Positions 1 through 12,400 of a stretch of 64,000 nt of DNA are shown here, one piece after another. Every line of letters starts with the position of its first letter. Position 1 is the stretch's first letter. The notes beneath the pieces were generated by a model. It was not told where the DNA came from. It made no database searches and saw nothing but the letters and a program-made list of their open reading frames with translations. This stretch comes from Athripsodes cinereus (taxonomy: Eukaryota; Arthropoda; Insecta; Trichoptera; Leptoceridae), in contig OX388313.1 of the NCBI GenBank assembly GCA_947579605.1, forward strand, positions 26,043,214 to 26,107,213, written 5' to 3'. The translations under genes were made by a program, and so were the position numbers.

Positions 1-165
1 AACTTGAGGATGATTCCCTGCCAGGTGGACAGACCGAGAATTAGGTCAGTTTCTGGTTCAACAGTGCTGGAAGCAATGGGGACTGTGACATGTCGGGAAG
101 ACTGGATAACTATGATCAACCTCGTAGTAGCGGCAAAAAGACAGATCACGACCCTCAACATTGAG
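1..165 (+). other. possible exon of a gene cut by the left edge
   Basis: Position 165 is followed by a strong donor-like GAG|GTAAGT. One frame is open from base 1 through the donor to 195. A second frame carries a hydrophilic, codon-like stretch after an in-frame TAG at 42-44 and ends in TGA at 163-165. That second frame could be a terminal exon, with a weak acceptor-like AG near 63. I cannot choose between an internal exon with a donor at 166 and a last exon ending at 165. I do not recognise the product. The base composition is richer in G+C than the following 1.2 kb, which favours an exon. Confidence 0.25.
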
Positions 166-1452
166 GTAAGTATTCTATCACTGTTTATTTTGTAAAACTC
201 CATAATTTTATTTACATTAAATTGAGGTAAGTGATGCAGGAGAACCTTAAGTAGACTCAGAATTCAGAAAATGCATAAGAATGGAGTAGATTAGCAGCCA
301 AAAATTTGAACCTCCATACATTCTATAGGTAATACAAGAGTACTAATACGTCAGACTACAGAACTGAGACAGACACAGACATTTCCGACACACCACAGAA
401 TAGAGTTTTTTTCTCTATCGGTACCTATTTATATTTAATTTTCTTATTTTTAATATTATCTTAAGTCAATGGTCAACACAACTGATAACTTATTTATTTT
501 ACAACATTCCAAGTTTGACATCATCAAAAAACTTGGAATATAATGAATGACTTATTTGTGTTTTACCATACAGTACAGTTAGTTGATAGGTTTACAACTC
601 AAAGTCGATAACACAATTAATGTATCATACTCAATATCTGGGTGACCAATTGACCTAAAGAGAAATTAATTAATAAAATATAAAAAATGGATCAAAGTGC
701 GACAAGGAAATTTCTCTTCTGTTATGTGTATTTTTATGGATGCCTACACAAAGTAGGAAATTAGTTTATTGAATAAAATCTTAGCGTATATCTACCGTGA
801 AAATCTTTTGTCAATTAATAAATTAAAGTAAAATGAGATCGCAAAAAACAAATAATGTTTTTTTATCGTGTAGGCAAAATAAAAGAAATGTGGAATTGAC
901 AATGAAGAACATAAAACATTGTAGAATAAATAAATATATAATAATAAATCTAGTCAGGATACTTGAAAATCGACAACAATTATTGTACAATACTTTAGGT
1001 ATAATAATTGAAATGCAGTTGAAGAGAAATAAGTCTATGGTTTATGAGATTGGTATATAAAGCTATAATCTCTGAACACAAAGGGTTAAGCAAAATGAAT
1101 GAAATCCTTCCAAATACAAAAAAAATAATTGAACAATGAATTTGAAAAAAGAATATACTGATTGAATGTCCATTTTCTATTTTATCACTAGACATTTTAT
1201 ACATAAAAAAAAATATATCTTGCTGAACTTTAATTACAAGAATGTGGATATTTTTCTATTAACACCTAAAGGAAAAACTTGCATATTTATTTTGTGCAGT
1301 TAACCTAATCACTACCCCATTTGTAGAATATACTGAAATGGTATATAATAGATAGATGTATTTGTAATACTGATTGTTAATAAAAAATGTTTTAAATAGA
1401 TTTATCAAAAGAATGAAAGTGACGACTGTCGTATTATTAAAAATAGAATACA
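166..1452. other. AT-rich stretch with no recognisable gene
   Basis: Only short ORFs rich in Ile, Asn and Lys occur, as expected by chance in AT-rich DNA. AATAAA-type signals near 674 and 773 could serve a gene ending at the left edge. I see nothing else. Confidence 0.5.
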
Positions 1453-1640
1453 TTTAGTACTTCCACAGTGACTTCATTGATTGTAAGTCGGCTTTCAAGA
1501 GCTTACGCACTCATCATCAGACTAAAACACATATATTAAGTGGTATATAACATCACTTTACTTAGCCTGATGATGAGTGCACAAGCTCTTGAAAGCCGGC
1601 TCACGATTAATAGTCATTGTAGAAGTACCAAGTGCCTCCT
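1453..1640. repeat. foldback repeat with hammerhead-like arms
   Basis: Two arms of about 70 nt (1453-1522 and 1567-1640) are imperfect inverted copies around a 44-nt spacer. Read outward from the centre, each arm has CTGATGA, a short hairpin, GAAA and a palindrome-like 8-mer (AGCCGGCT in the right arm at 1594-1601). This order matches a type I hammerhead ribozyme as found in the pseudo-LTRs of Penelope-like elements. The stem II candidate is GAGT/GCTC with extra unpaired U residues, so activity is doubtful. It may be a Penelope pLTR remnant or a MITE. Confidence 0.5.
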
Positions 1641-2582
1641 GCCAACAACATTGACTATAGTGACAACTGTATTAACACGTATTGTTTACACAAAAAATCA
1701 TATTATCAATGTCGATAATATGACAATCAAAGCAAGTTGAGTTTTGTTTAGCATGGATGATTATGGCTTTATTTCATAATTTAAGGTAGAAGCATGACTG
1801 CACGAACTGTTATGGTTATCATAGTAAACATTAGACCTATGTACTGTAAACTTGTCCATGGAGGAGGAACATGATTGATCAATATTTACATTGTATTAGG
1901 AGTTTTCATGACCACACTTAGTTTAATCACCTTAAAAGATATGCACAAGACAATTCATAAATTTGTATTTATACAGAATTTGATATAAATTCTTGCCGAA
2001 AAACCTAAGATTTTTGCGACTGAAATTAGCCATGAATTATACCTGAATGTTCTCTTCCTCCCACTAGACTGAGAAGTATTCTGAATGGATCATCGTTACG
2101 TGACTGAATGAAGAATAATAACACTTAACAACATAATAGCTTTACAAGGATAACGTTAAATCATCTCATACCTGATTTGAATTAAACGATATTATCAATT
2201 GTTTAATGATGGCTTGCAAAATATTCCATAATAACAAGTATCTCAAGGTAACTTTCACGAGAACTCGATTGTGAAATATTATAAACACTGTATTAATGTA
2301 AATTAAAAAACACTCGTTTTACTTTACAAAATATGTCAGTCAAACTTAAAATTAGAAATTCTTTCAATTAAATGAAAACAAAATAATATTGCGAAGAAAT
2401 TATTCGACACAAATGTCAAACAGCCGTCGCTCGCACCATGTTCTTTTATGGAATGCAGGTGCACCAACTGACAGATGTTAATTTGAGATAAACTATTACG
2501 CTAGTCTATGGACTCTAGTCACTCACTCAACTGTGCGTTCATAAAGAATCGAACAATAAATTTTATCTACCTACTACTATTA

Positions 2583-2985
2583 TTACTATACCATCACAGC
2601 ATATCCCACAAGTGGGGTAGCCAGCAGATCAACTGCACGTTATAAACATGCAGGCTGTCGTCTTCGTACCCACAACAAAATATGACATTCAGGATGGGTG
2701 GTAAGCCTCATCGCTGAATGTAAGATTTAAAATGTTTTTGTTAGTTGGAAGAGATCGCGCCTTTGCGATAAACTCACCCTCTGTATATTGATTTTATTTA
2801 ACTTGAATGTTTACCTAATTGTAATATAATTGTTTGTAATCAATGTACAGTAAAGAATAAATAAATAAATAAAATGTCATTATTTTTTTCGAGCACCTGC
2901 CTTTTACAGGACACTCGAAAACTTACGGAAAAGAATGAGAGACCAATTTTTGCCGGGTACTCCACGGCACAATTTAATTATGTTT
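2583..2985 (+). repeat. dispersed repeat 'B' copy, interrupted
   Basis: This belongs to a family seen at least ten times in the window, in both orientations. Shared landmarks, in order, are a CACAAGTGGGGTAGCCAGCAG block, a CATTCAGGATGGGTGG block, a CCTCATCGCTGAAT block, CCTTTTACAGGACACTCG, and GAAAAGAGTGGGAGACC followed by GCCGGG. This copy is split by a 135-bp insertion at 2736-2870. I see no coding capacity. Confidence 0.75.
2736..2870 (+). mobile_element. 135-bp (AAAT)n-tailed retroelement 'A', nested
   Basis: The element starts TTTTGTTAGTTGGAAGAGATC and ends in an AATAAATAAAT tail. The 7-mer AAAATGT stands on both sides (2729-2735 and 2871-2877), so it looks like a retrotransposed insertion with a target duplication inside repeat B. 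No pol III B box is visible. It may be a very short SINE or the 3' tail of a LINE. Related copies lie at 9478, 10908, 43464, 44284, 45671 and 53286 (+), and at 24225, 25962, 35885 and 38590 (-). Confidence 0.75.
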
Positions 2986-3615
2986 TGTATTCGGTGAGAT
3001 GATAGGAAAACATCTTGTCATACACTGCCACATATATTACAGGTGGCAGTGCTGTCAAGCAAAATATAAAACTCATAAAATGATAAAGAAGTGCGGTAGC
3101 TGCTTATCGCTTCATTATTTTTGAGCTTCTGCGGGAAAGAGGAGATAGCTAGCTGTCTCGTTTTGACATTCTGTCCTCTTTACCTACCCCACAAAATAAG
3201 AAGTGTATTATAGACCATTAAAGGTCACGTGGTCTTGTCTATGGATTTGCTTTTGCTTGGGGGGCAAACAGTCAGATTGCGCAAATCATCCTTGTAGGAT
3301 GTTGTACCATAAGAGAAAAAAAATAGAGTCAGACGACAAAATAATAACAAAATCGACACTGACAGTTTTTATGATTATTAGGTATTCTTTAGGCGTTCCA
3401 CCTAATATTACACCGTAATCGTCTGTTGTGTTGGGATGCCTGATGCCCCTCAATGATTTTTCTGTGACGTCATCCTTTAAAAAGCACAATTACGATAGTA
3501 TTTTGTTAATTTAAATAAAAGTTTCGTTGGAATAGAATAATGTTTTTAAAAACTAATATTGGTATGTACCTCTCATTTATGAAAAGTTCTTGCGATTAAA
3601 GATATCTCGTGAAGG

Positions 3616-3978
3616 CAGTGGCGGATATAGAAAAAAAACTCAAGGGGGAGGGGGGGGGGGGGCAAAAAAATATACACACACAAGACAACAATTCTATTTA
3701 AATTTTATTTAAATTGATTATACACATATTCGTCGGTAGCCTGGAGCTAGAGTCGCGGCCTTGTGAACAAGGGGTCCGGGGTTCGATACCAGGTGCCGGC
3801 AAACTCCCCTTTCACGACACAAGCTTTTAGCTTACTGTGAAAGGTGTATAAGGTTGTATTTGGGTTTATAACAAAGCCCAGATATATCTTTTATTTAAAA
3901 AAAATAAAAAAAAATATACAAGACATGGTCAATAGGCCCCGCAAGGGGGGCGATATGACACATATGTATCCGCCACTG
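3616..3978. mobile_element. hAT-type MITE with 8-bp target duplication
   Basis: Terminal inverted repeats begin CAGTGGCGGATA on each side. The 8-mer CGTGAAGG flanks both ends exactly (3608-3615 and 3979-3986). An 8-bp duplication is the hAT hallmark. There is no transposase ORF, so it is non-autonomous. It contains a G-run and a nested tRNA-derived SINE. Confidence 0.85.
3733..3905 (+). mobile_element. tRNA-derived SINE nested in the hAT MITE
   Basis: It has an A-box-like TAGCCTGGAGCTAG and a B-box-like GGTTCGATACC about 40 nt apart, followed by a body and an A-rich end. Part of the body (the TTAGCTTACTGTGAAAGGTG and AACAAAGCCCA region) recurs in reverse at 24480-24650. It is not a functional tRNA because no acceptor stem closes. 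Confidence 0.65.
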
Positions 3979-4207
3979 CGTGAAGGGAAAAGAAGTAAAT
4001 GCCCGATACAATAATTAGATGACATTAAAAGAATTGCTGATGATAAGCTGTAAAAAGCTGGATGTCTAGAAAAATATTAATGACAAATCAGTTAAACATA
4101 GATTTGTACAAAAAAGAAAGGAAAATACTTTTGTATAGGTTACGTTTTTAACAAAAGAAAATGTTGTGAATAAAAAACTCGATTTGTATTAATAGTAAAG
4201 AAAATTT

Positions 4208-4736
4208 AATGATGTGAGAAGAGAAATTTCTCCAAATAAATTTCTCGAGAACGAGAAATTTCTCCTCTGATGGAAGAGAAATTTCTTTCCATAATTTTTT
4301 TTAGTGGTATTATGACCTTTCGTCCAGTACACTTCGAAGCCCACCTGATAGATTTAATAATTTGTGGAGCTGGTTAAGGCCCAAATTAGAGGTTATTAAC
4401 ACTTTTTTTCCATGTACGTACCTGCAATTTTTTTTTAACTCAAATATGAGCATGTGGGGTGACAAACATCAAGATTTTTCATCAGTTGTTAGCACTTTTT
4501 TCTATATAGGTACCTAACATTTTTTTGTTTCCATAATTAATTGTCGCCATATTAGTGATAAATTGTCTCAACATTTGTACATTGTTATTGATTGATTGAA
4601 TAAAGTATTTATTATTATTATACTGTTAAATAAAAAATAAAAAAAAATCTCCGAAAATTCTCTACTTCGAGAAATTTACCGAGAAATTTCTCGGTAAATT
4701 TATCGAAAAAATATTCTAGAGAATTCCACAACACTA
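4208..4736. mobile_element. hAT-type non-autonomous element, GAGAAATTTCTC family
   Basis: This is a second copy of the element at 9648-10262. Both have termini like TAGTGWTGTGRRA, clusters of GAGAAATTTCTC palindromes near both ends, and the same internal TTGTACATTGTTATTGATTG segment. Here no clear target duplication remains, so it is probably the older copy. Confidence 0.7.
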
Positions 4737-5636
4737 CTCGTACCTAGACAAAAATAGAAAATTGTCCTACATCAATGTAAAATGTTCGCATGCGTCGACA
4801 TGTATTTATATAGGGGGTCATATAAATTTATAGACAGCCACAAGTTTCTTTGATGTTAATATTTCCCCCTTTGTTCTGAACCTTTCAAACATACTGATAA
4901 TAATGTCAGTTTGTTTTCTTTACTCGTATACGACAGGAATTGGGTCATTTTTAAAAAAAATTCAATATCTAATTGGAAATATGAAAAGAAAATATTATTA
5001 CGTCACTTTTAGAATAGCAAGAGATTTTATTCAGAATGTATATTTTTAACCAGTTTGCAAAAATGAAGCAGGGAATTAATGTTATCTACGTATTTTACAT
5101 CTGTATTCTGTGCGAAACAAATTAGATTAGAAATTGTTGAAATGTGAAATTTGATGTAGTCAAAATGTTAATAGTTTAATATAGTTTATCAAAGTGTTGG
5201 TGGTGGGGTGATATGTAATTTTACTACATGTTATTTTTGGATAAGATAATTATTGATATTTTATTAGGTTAAAAATGTCATTTATGAAATGTTGTTTTGA
5301 AACCAATGAAAGTTACGATATAATCGAAACAATTGTGCAGAAGTGTACGGATCCAGGATGTGAGTATAATATTTATTATTGTTCCATTTCCAGAATTAAT
5401 TTGTTCGTTTAGAGTTTTTATTCACTCCCAAAGCATTATTGATTTTTTTCTAAATTTGCGTTACCGCGAAATATTTGCGTATTGCTATATTACAAAAATT
5501 AGTTGTATTCTGTGATTATAAAAATATTTTCAATGTAGAAATATATTTTTGTGTTATATTCACTGCCAACTATATTATTATAAATGACAGCGATTAAACT
5601 GAATATTTTGCTTTTCTGAAATCCATTTATTATTTA
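4737..5636. other. no gene seen
   Basis: AT-rich sequence with short chance ORFs only. I see no repeat family that I can name here. Confidence 0.4.
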
Positions 5637-5823
5637 GGGTTATTCCGTGTAACTTCATTACATAACATTAATAACTTCAAAAATAATTGTGCTACATATC
5701 TGAAATTTGGTATTTTTTCATAAGTCTATGATATATTGCTGCATAAAAAAAATCATGAAAATCTGAGACATCAAGTCTGAAAATCTCCTAAAATTGTGTT
5801 GAATTGACACGGAATGACCCAAT
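5637..5823. mobile_element. short MITE with about 20-bp inverted ends
   Basis: The ends read GGGTTATTCCGTGTAACTTC and, inverted, GGGTCATTCCGTGTCAATTC, about 185 bp apart. The interior has no ORF. I could not find a convincing target duplication, so the superfamily is open. Confidence 0.5.
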
Positions 5824-6059
5824 AATATTAAATCTTTCTTTCTTCGTTATTAGTTCTTTCAACAATTATTTTGAACTTAAAAAATCTTTACATTCAGGTT
5901 TTCTGAATGCTTTCTCGTAATTGTTGCACTTATGGCTTAAATATTTTTTAAAATTTGTTTGCACTTTGCAGTATATTTTTTTAATCGATAGCAATATAAA
6001 TATGGAATCGATAGTTGTAATATTAGCGAATATAGAACTTAATGATGGCAATATCACCG

Positions 6060-6412
6060 CACTGCATTTAAACGACGGTGCCGAAAAATGGCGAAATTAA
6101 AATTTGACGTTTCATCTTTTTCCCGTGGCTTTGATTTGATGATGGAATAATTAATGGAAATTACCTAAAACTTAAGTGCATTTCTGTGATTTTTGTCTCA
6201 CAATCCAGATATTGTGAGGGGTTAATAATTGGGTCACTTTATTTCTAAGATTTCGGCGAAATCCTTGATTGTGTGTGGTTTTTTTGACACACAATGTAAG
6301 TGTCAGACATAATCAATAAAATCAGAGCGTCGGTTTTTTGCAACAAAGGCTGCATTTAATACAAGAATTGGGGGAAATGTTTTGTATTGCTTAGTTCAAC
6401 AAGTCTTCCAAA
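6060..6412 (+). promoter_or_regulatory. likely 5' UTR and proximal promoter of EFR3
   Basis: This stretch precedes the start codon at 6413 and is less AT-rich than its surroundings. The assignment follows only from the position of the first coding exon. I see no TATA box placed convincingly, and the transcription start cannot be read from the sequence. Confidence 0.3.
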
Positions 6413-6422
6413 ATGTCTATCG
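6413..6422 (+). CDS. EFR3: EFR3 coding exon 1 (10 nt: Met-Ser-Ile + G)
   Basis: ATG TCT ATC G is followed by GTGAGT. The last G joins GT at 19963 to make Gly, giving MSI-G-CCGCC, which is the expected EFR3 N-terminus. It is chosen because it is an ATG before a strong donor in the exact phase needed. Another upstream exon cannot be excluded. Confidence 0.75.
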
Positions 6423-9400
6423 GTGAGTAATAATCATATCCCTTTATATGAAAATGAATTGTTTAGTAATGATATTGGAATGTACACATAGATGGAATTT
6501 GTACCTTTGTTTTTTAGTAGTAATATTTCAATACCTAGGTAAAGATGATTTATCTCATAATAATTTGCTGATACACGGGAATCTATAAATAGTGTCCTAC
6601 AATTTGGAATTGTTTTTGGCACCAATATTTATGATAATTAGATATATTTGAATAACCTAGATTGAAATGTAAATGATAATTTATTATTTATCATCTCTGC
6701 ATAGTTGGCTAATAAGTACATAAAAATTCACTGGTGATTATTTCTACTTTTGATTCTATAATAGTAGTTTTAAGATATCTTTCTTTGTAATATGTAATGA
6801 TTCACCAAATTGTATAATAGAATAATGTAGTATAAAATAAACAGAATAATGACATCCATGTGACTTTTATCACCTATCTTATATCTAACTGAATTAGTAA
6901 TAAATCTCAAATACAAAACTCCTGCTCATTACATTTTCACTTTAGATGACGATATTTAAATAATTAAACTATTGTCTAATTATACAATATATATAGTAAT
7001 AAAATTTATGTGAATTCACCTAATACAATTAAAAAACTTATACAATATCAGCTGCCAAGTTGTTATCAGTGATTAATATCACTATTAGCACGCCTTTTAT
7101 GACTTATTTCCCTTGTTTAGAATGTGAACAGAAAAACAAGAAATTTACACATTCTATTATGAATAGTATGTTTATCTAAAGGGGCGTTCACATTTGTTTA
7201 TTTTCATTGATCACTCTGAATGATCCTCAAAAATGAAAAGATGTGAACAGACGTTTCATCAATAGTGATCACTAGTGATTACTACACGACATAATTTTGA
7301 TGAAAGGTCCTTTCACTGAAACAACCATAAACAAGTTTTATCCTATTATTTCACAGAATTCCATACAAAACCTAGAACCCTGACTCATTTACAAAAGTGA
7401 GGCAAAAAATCCATGAATTTTTGACAGAACGGTTGGCGAAAGCGTGTGGTGTTTCCTACATTTTATGAAGTATTTCTCGCATTTTTATAAAAATATATCA
7501 TTTTTACATTTATAAAAACGTAATTGGACATTTTTTGAAGTTCTTGTCGACATTTTAAGCGATTTACCACACTTCTTTTCGCCAACCGATCTGTCAAAAG
7601 TGCCGAATAATGGTGCCTCACTTTATTACAATGAAAATACTTATGAGTACTCCATCTAGGTATTTTATATAAAAATCTATGTATTATTTGTCTTATTGTC
7701 TATGAATTTGTATTGAATGTCAGAATCATGTACAAAATTATCATGCTGTCGAGAACTATATTAATTTGTTTTAATTTTCAACAAGTGCTATTTTTAATTT
7801 ATTCCATTATTTTTTTTTTACGAAAATACGTCAAACTACATACAACATGACCGTGAGTGCTGACACAGCAGTGAAAGCATAGGATGAACAAGTGAGAACA
7901 GACGTGTTCACTTTGGATGAACAGGTTTGACCCTGACACTCTGGATGATCATCCAAAGTGAAGCAATGTGAATGCTACTTAAGAGGTTTTGTACAATGTA
8001 ATATATACCTCCGGTGAATTGACCACGTGGATCAAATTCTCAAGAATGAAAAGTATCAGAAATTGTGTAAATGTGTGAGAAATTGTATGAATGTGGAGGA
8101 AGCGAAAGAAGTACATATGTAAGGATCAATCAATATGGCGTTCCATTCTCTCTGCTTACCTCACTTACAGTCGGGCCTCTTTTATTCATAGGCAGGTATC
8201 AGCAACCAAAGGCATTGTTATAGAATATTTTATTTTCTATATTATTATCTAATCCTTATACTTGTATACCTACATACGTACTGCGTGTCATACGGTGTAG
8301 ACCAAGGACCACAACCCTTTTCGCTTGTTGTTTCTGTCACATTAATATAAGAGTTCCTGTTTGGATATTTTGTGTCAAAAAATATTACATATAAAAGTTT
8401 TCAAATATGCGTATTAGTACAGTAGTTTAGTTAAAAGGATATCAAATAATTGGAAGTAGGCAGTTACATACAAAGAATAGTTATAATAGCTACATTATAA
8501 CACTCCTATTAGTCTAGGATAATTAAAAAAAAAAACAATAGGGATTTACTGAATTTATCTCAATACAAAACTGCAGATAATGCATTTTATGATTTATGGC
8601 TAATTTTTGTGAGGGAATTTCAGAAATCAATTAACTTATCAGAAATCATCCCTTATATTCTTTAGTTTTAAACGAGCCTTCGGGATCGCAACATCTAACA
8701 GTGAAGGTTTATTTTAGTGTCAGTTTATAAATTATAAAAATATGCCTACTAAACCTCAAGTGTTGACTCCCCAGTGTCGCGAATTTGTGATACGTCTTCG
8801 CGATTATTTTACAAAGGAAATTTTCTATTTCAAAGTGGAAAAAATTAACCGATTGACAATCTCTGATAAATGTATCGTTGGTGGTGAGACGTAAGGAAGT
8901 TGAGTAAACGTGTAGCGGGGTTTCAGGTGCACTCATATACTGGCCCCACTGTAGTATAAGCGTGAGGGTATAGTATAGTTAAGGTTTATGTATAACTTTG
9001 TAAGGAACAGCATCCATAATAGATTGTGCAGCACTAGCGACATAATATGTAACAATTACTGTTTCCAAGTAATGCCTATTAAGATGTAATGTATAGATGC
9101 TAATTATTACGTTGCACTAGATGACTACTGCGGATGGCTTGCAACAGATGTAGTAGCTACGGCAGGAGTTGCATTATCATAGAAAACTGTATAATTATCA
9201 CATTGATGTTAGATTACTCTGTTCTATTAACTCCTCGCTACATTGACGACAAAATTTTATGTCATATTGCTTATGAGAGGCATATTTGGAGGCCAATTTA
9301 ATATATTAAAAAAAAATACAATTTAATTAAATGTATTTAAATTGGTTTATAATTTTTTACAATAAAGTTATACAATATCTTTTAGTAATTAATTTAATAT

Positions 9401-12400
9401 TGACATTTGGAACCCATTCTGAATGTTTTGTTTATTATTGGCATGTAGAGGATGACCTGCATGTTTATTACATATAGCTAGTTGGAAGATATCGCTTGCG
9501 CGATAAACTCGCCCATTGCACAATATAATTTATTTGTATCACATTTTTGTATAACTTGGTAATTATGTATGCTTCTTATTGTGCAATAAAGTTTATTATT
9601 ATTATAATTAGACACTGGCTATCCTACAGATGTCGTGGTGGTATAGATAGTGATGTGAGTAGAGAAAATTCTCCGGAGGAATTTCTCGAGAACGAGAAAT
9701 TTCTCCGAGAATTTCTCCTCTGATTGAAGAGAAATTTCTCTGATTTTTTCCCATGGGGATTCCCCTATTATTTATTGGTGATAATGCGGCGGAATTCCCC
9801 TACAAAATATATTTATTTATTTACAAATATTTACGGCCAAAGCCTTTAACATGTTAAACCTCTGTATACATACAAAACATGTAAACAAAGGAAAGATCTG
9901 TTACAAAAAAAGACACAAAACAATTAGACTAAAGAAACGAAAGTTTTACAGACAATATAACATTAATCATGTTATAATTATAAAAAAGATACAAAAATGT
10001 TAAAAAAAAATTGGTAAAGACATCACAAATATGAAAAAATATCCGGTATTGACTAACTTTAATTGTAGCAATATTGGTGATAAATTGTCTCAACATTTGT
10101 ACATTGTTATTGATTGATTGAATAAAGTACTGATTTATTATTATTTTACTGTTAAATAAAAAAAAAAAAAATTCTCGGTAAATTCTCTACTTCGAGAAAT
10201 TTACCGAGAAATTTCTCGGTAAATTTCTCCAAAAATTATTTCTTGAGAATTCCACAACACTAGGTATAGATAATAGATAGAGATATTCTGAAACATGTAC
10301 TTCTCTTTATGAAGTTGGTTCTTTTATGAGATGCATATTCAACAAATGTTAGATAAAGTAGGATTTAAAAATCCTTCCCTTAATAGATATACAAATATTC
10401 CTAACAATTTATGTCAAAAAAAAGACTTCGAAAGGAAATTTTAAACATTGTAATATTGATATTTGGTTGTTTTGGCAGATATTAACCCATGGTAAGACAT
10501 CGTAAACCAAATTTTGAAATCAGTTAACCAGTAAAGTAGCGACAAATCAATGTGTCTATCAACGAAATAAGAAAAACTTTATGTTTATTTAAAATTATGT
10601 CCATTTTTGATTCACAATAATTAACATAAATGCTCACTTAATAATGTGTAATTGTAGTACAGTTGTAGGTGGTGGTGCTAACTATTAACCACTTATCATC
10701 AGGTATTATTATCACTTTTATAATTATTATCAATAGGAATTGATATCTGTCCTATTCCTCTCGAGGCCATCCACTCGTTTGCGAGTGATTTAGGTAGGAA
10801 CTGATATCAGATAGATAACTCATTATATTACCTTGATGCAGGTGTAGGGATGTGCAGTAATTTGTAGAATTGTACAATTTATACAAAATTATTGAAAAAT
10901 TGTATTGTTTGGAAGATATCACACTGCTGTGATAAACTTACCCATTGTGCAATAGGTATATCATATTTTCTAGTTTATTAATTCATCATGCCATTTCCTA
11001 CAAGTGAGGTATCCAACGGATTAGCTGCAAGTGAAAGACATGCAACTTGTCCTCATCATGCCATTAAAAGTTGAAGACATTCTGGATGGGTTGCATACCT
11101 CATCGCTGAATTTAAAATGTTAAATGTCCAATATGAGATGTTTTAAGAATACTTGCCTTTTATATGACACTGGAAAACTTACCAAAAAGAGTGGGAGACC
11201 ATTTTTTGCCAGGGATTCCACGGAAATAAATAACTTATTATTGTATTTTTGTGCATTAAGGACTAAGAAACGTACCTACTGAGAAATTTAATTTTGAATC
11301 TGTGGGGCCAGAATGCCGAATCCATTTTAAAAAATTAATATTATAAAGTTTCAGTTTCGCTTAGAGAGTATGTACATTACTTATTGCCATCTGTTGAAAA
11401 GTTCTTAAATTACATTTGACAAATTTCTCAACTGATTTGGATAAAATATCAATCTTATGGAATATTTTTGAATTATATGCATTTTTAAAGAGTTCAATAT
11501 TAAATAAAATAAAAATAATGAATATAGGATGTTATAGAATGTAAATTTTCATTGGTTTACTTGTCTGTTTAATCTGTCTATAATGGACTATGATAGTAAA
11601 AAAGTCCTTAGATTTATCAAAATAAAATTCACGTGGAATATTATTAAAAATAAACCCTCATAGAATATTGTTGAAGGTAACTGCTTTCTTAGTCTGTCTT
11701 TCAAATCAAATGTTAAGTTTAAAACTACATACACGCCCGAGGAAATCAAAGTGTTGAAAAGTAATTGTAATAAATTTTGTTGAAGATGTTGTTCCTGTTT
11801 AAAAATTTAGATTTTTATGATATATTTGTTATCAGGAACTGTCAATATCATAATATTATTATATCCATCCCTATAAATTTAATTGTTTTTATTGACATCT
11901 GAGGTAGTGCCATTATGTTATCCAGAGTAGTCTGAGTATTGCCGCAATTAAATGTGTATCATCGTAACGATGATTATTGGGTACAAAAGATATACATACA
12001 TTACCGCCATGTACTTTGAGTTTCTTATTTGTTTTTATTTATAATAATGTAAAGATATAAATATTACAGTTTTTATCTAGACCCCGCGTTATAATAAAAC
12101 ATACAGATTTTAATTTCAAAGTGAATGAATAAAAATAAATTTTAAATGTAGATTAATTAATATATAAGGTTTATTGGAAGACATTTTATACAATGATAAT
12201 CTCATCATATGTTGAATTAATTAAATAAAAAAATAGTATTTTTTATAATACAGTTGGTTTGTCTGGCCCTTTTAAATATTTTATTTAAAAGTTTGTAATA
12301 TAAATAATTTATTTAAAATTAAATTTTATTATATAATTAGTAACTACTTGATGATGTTTTTTGTTTATTTACAATATTATTTGTTGATATCTTGATGATG

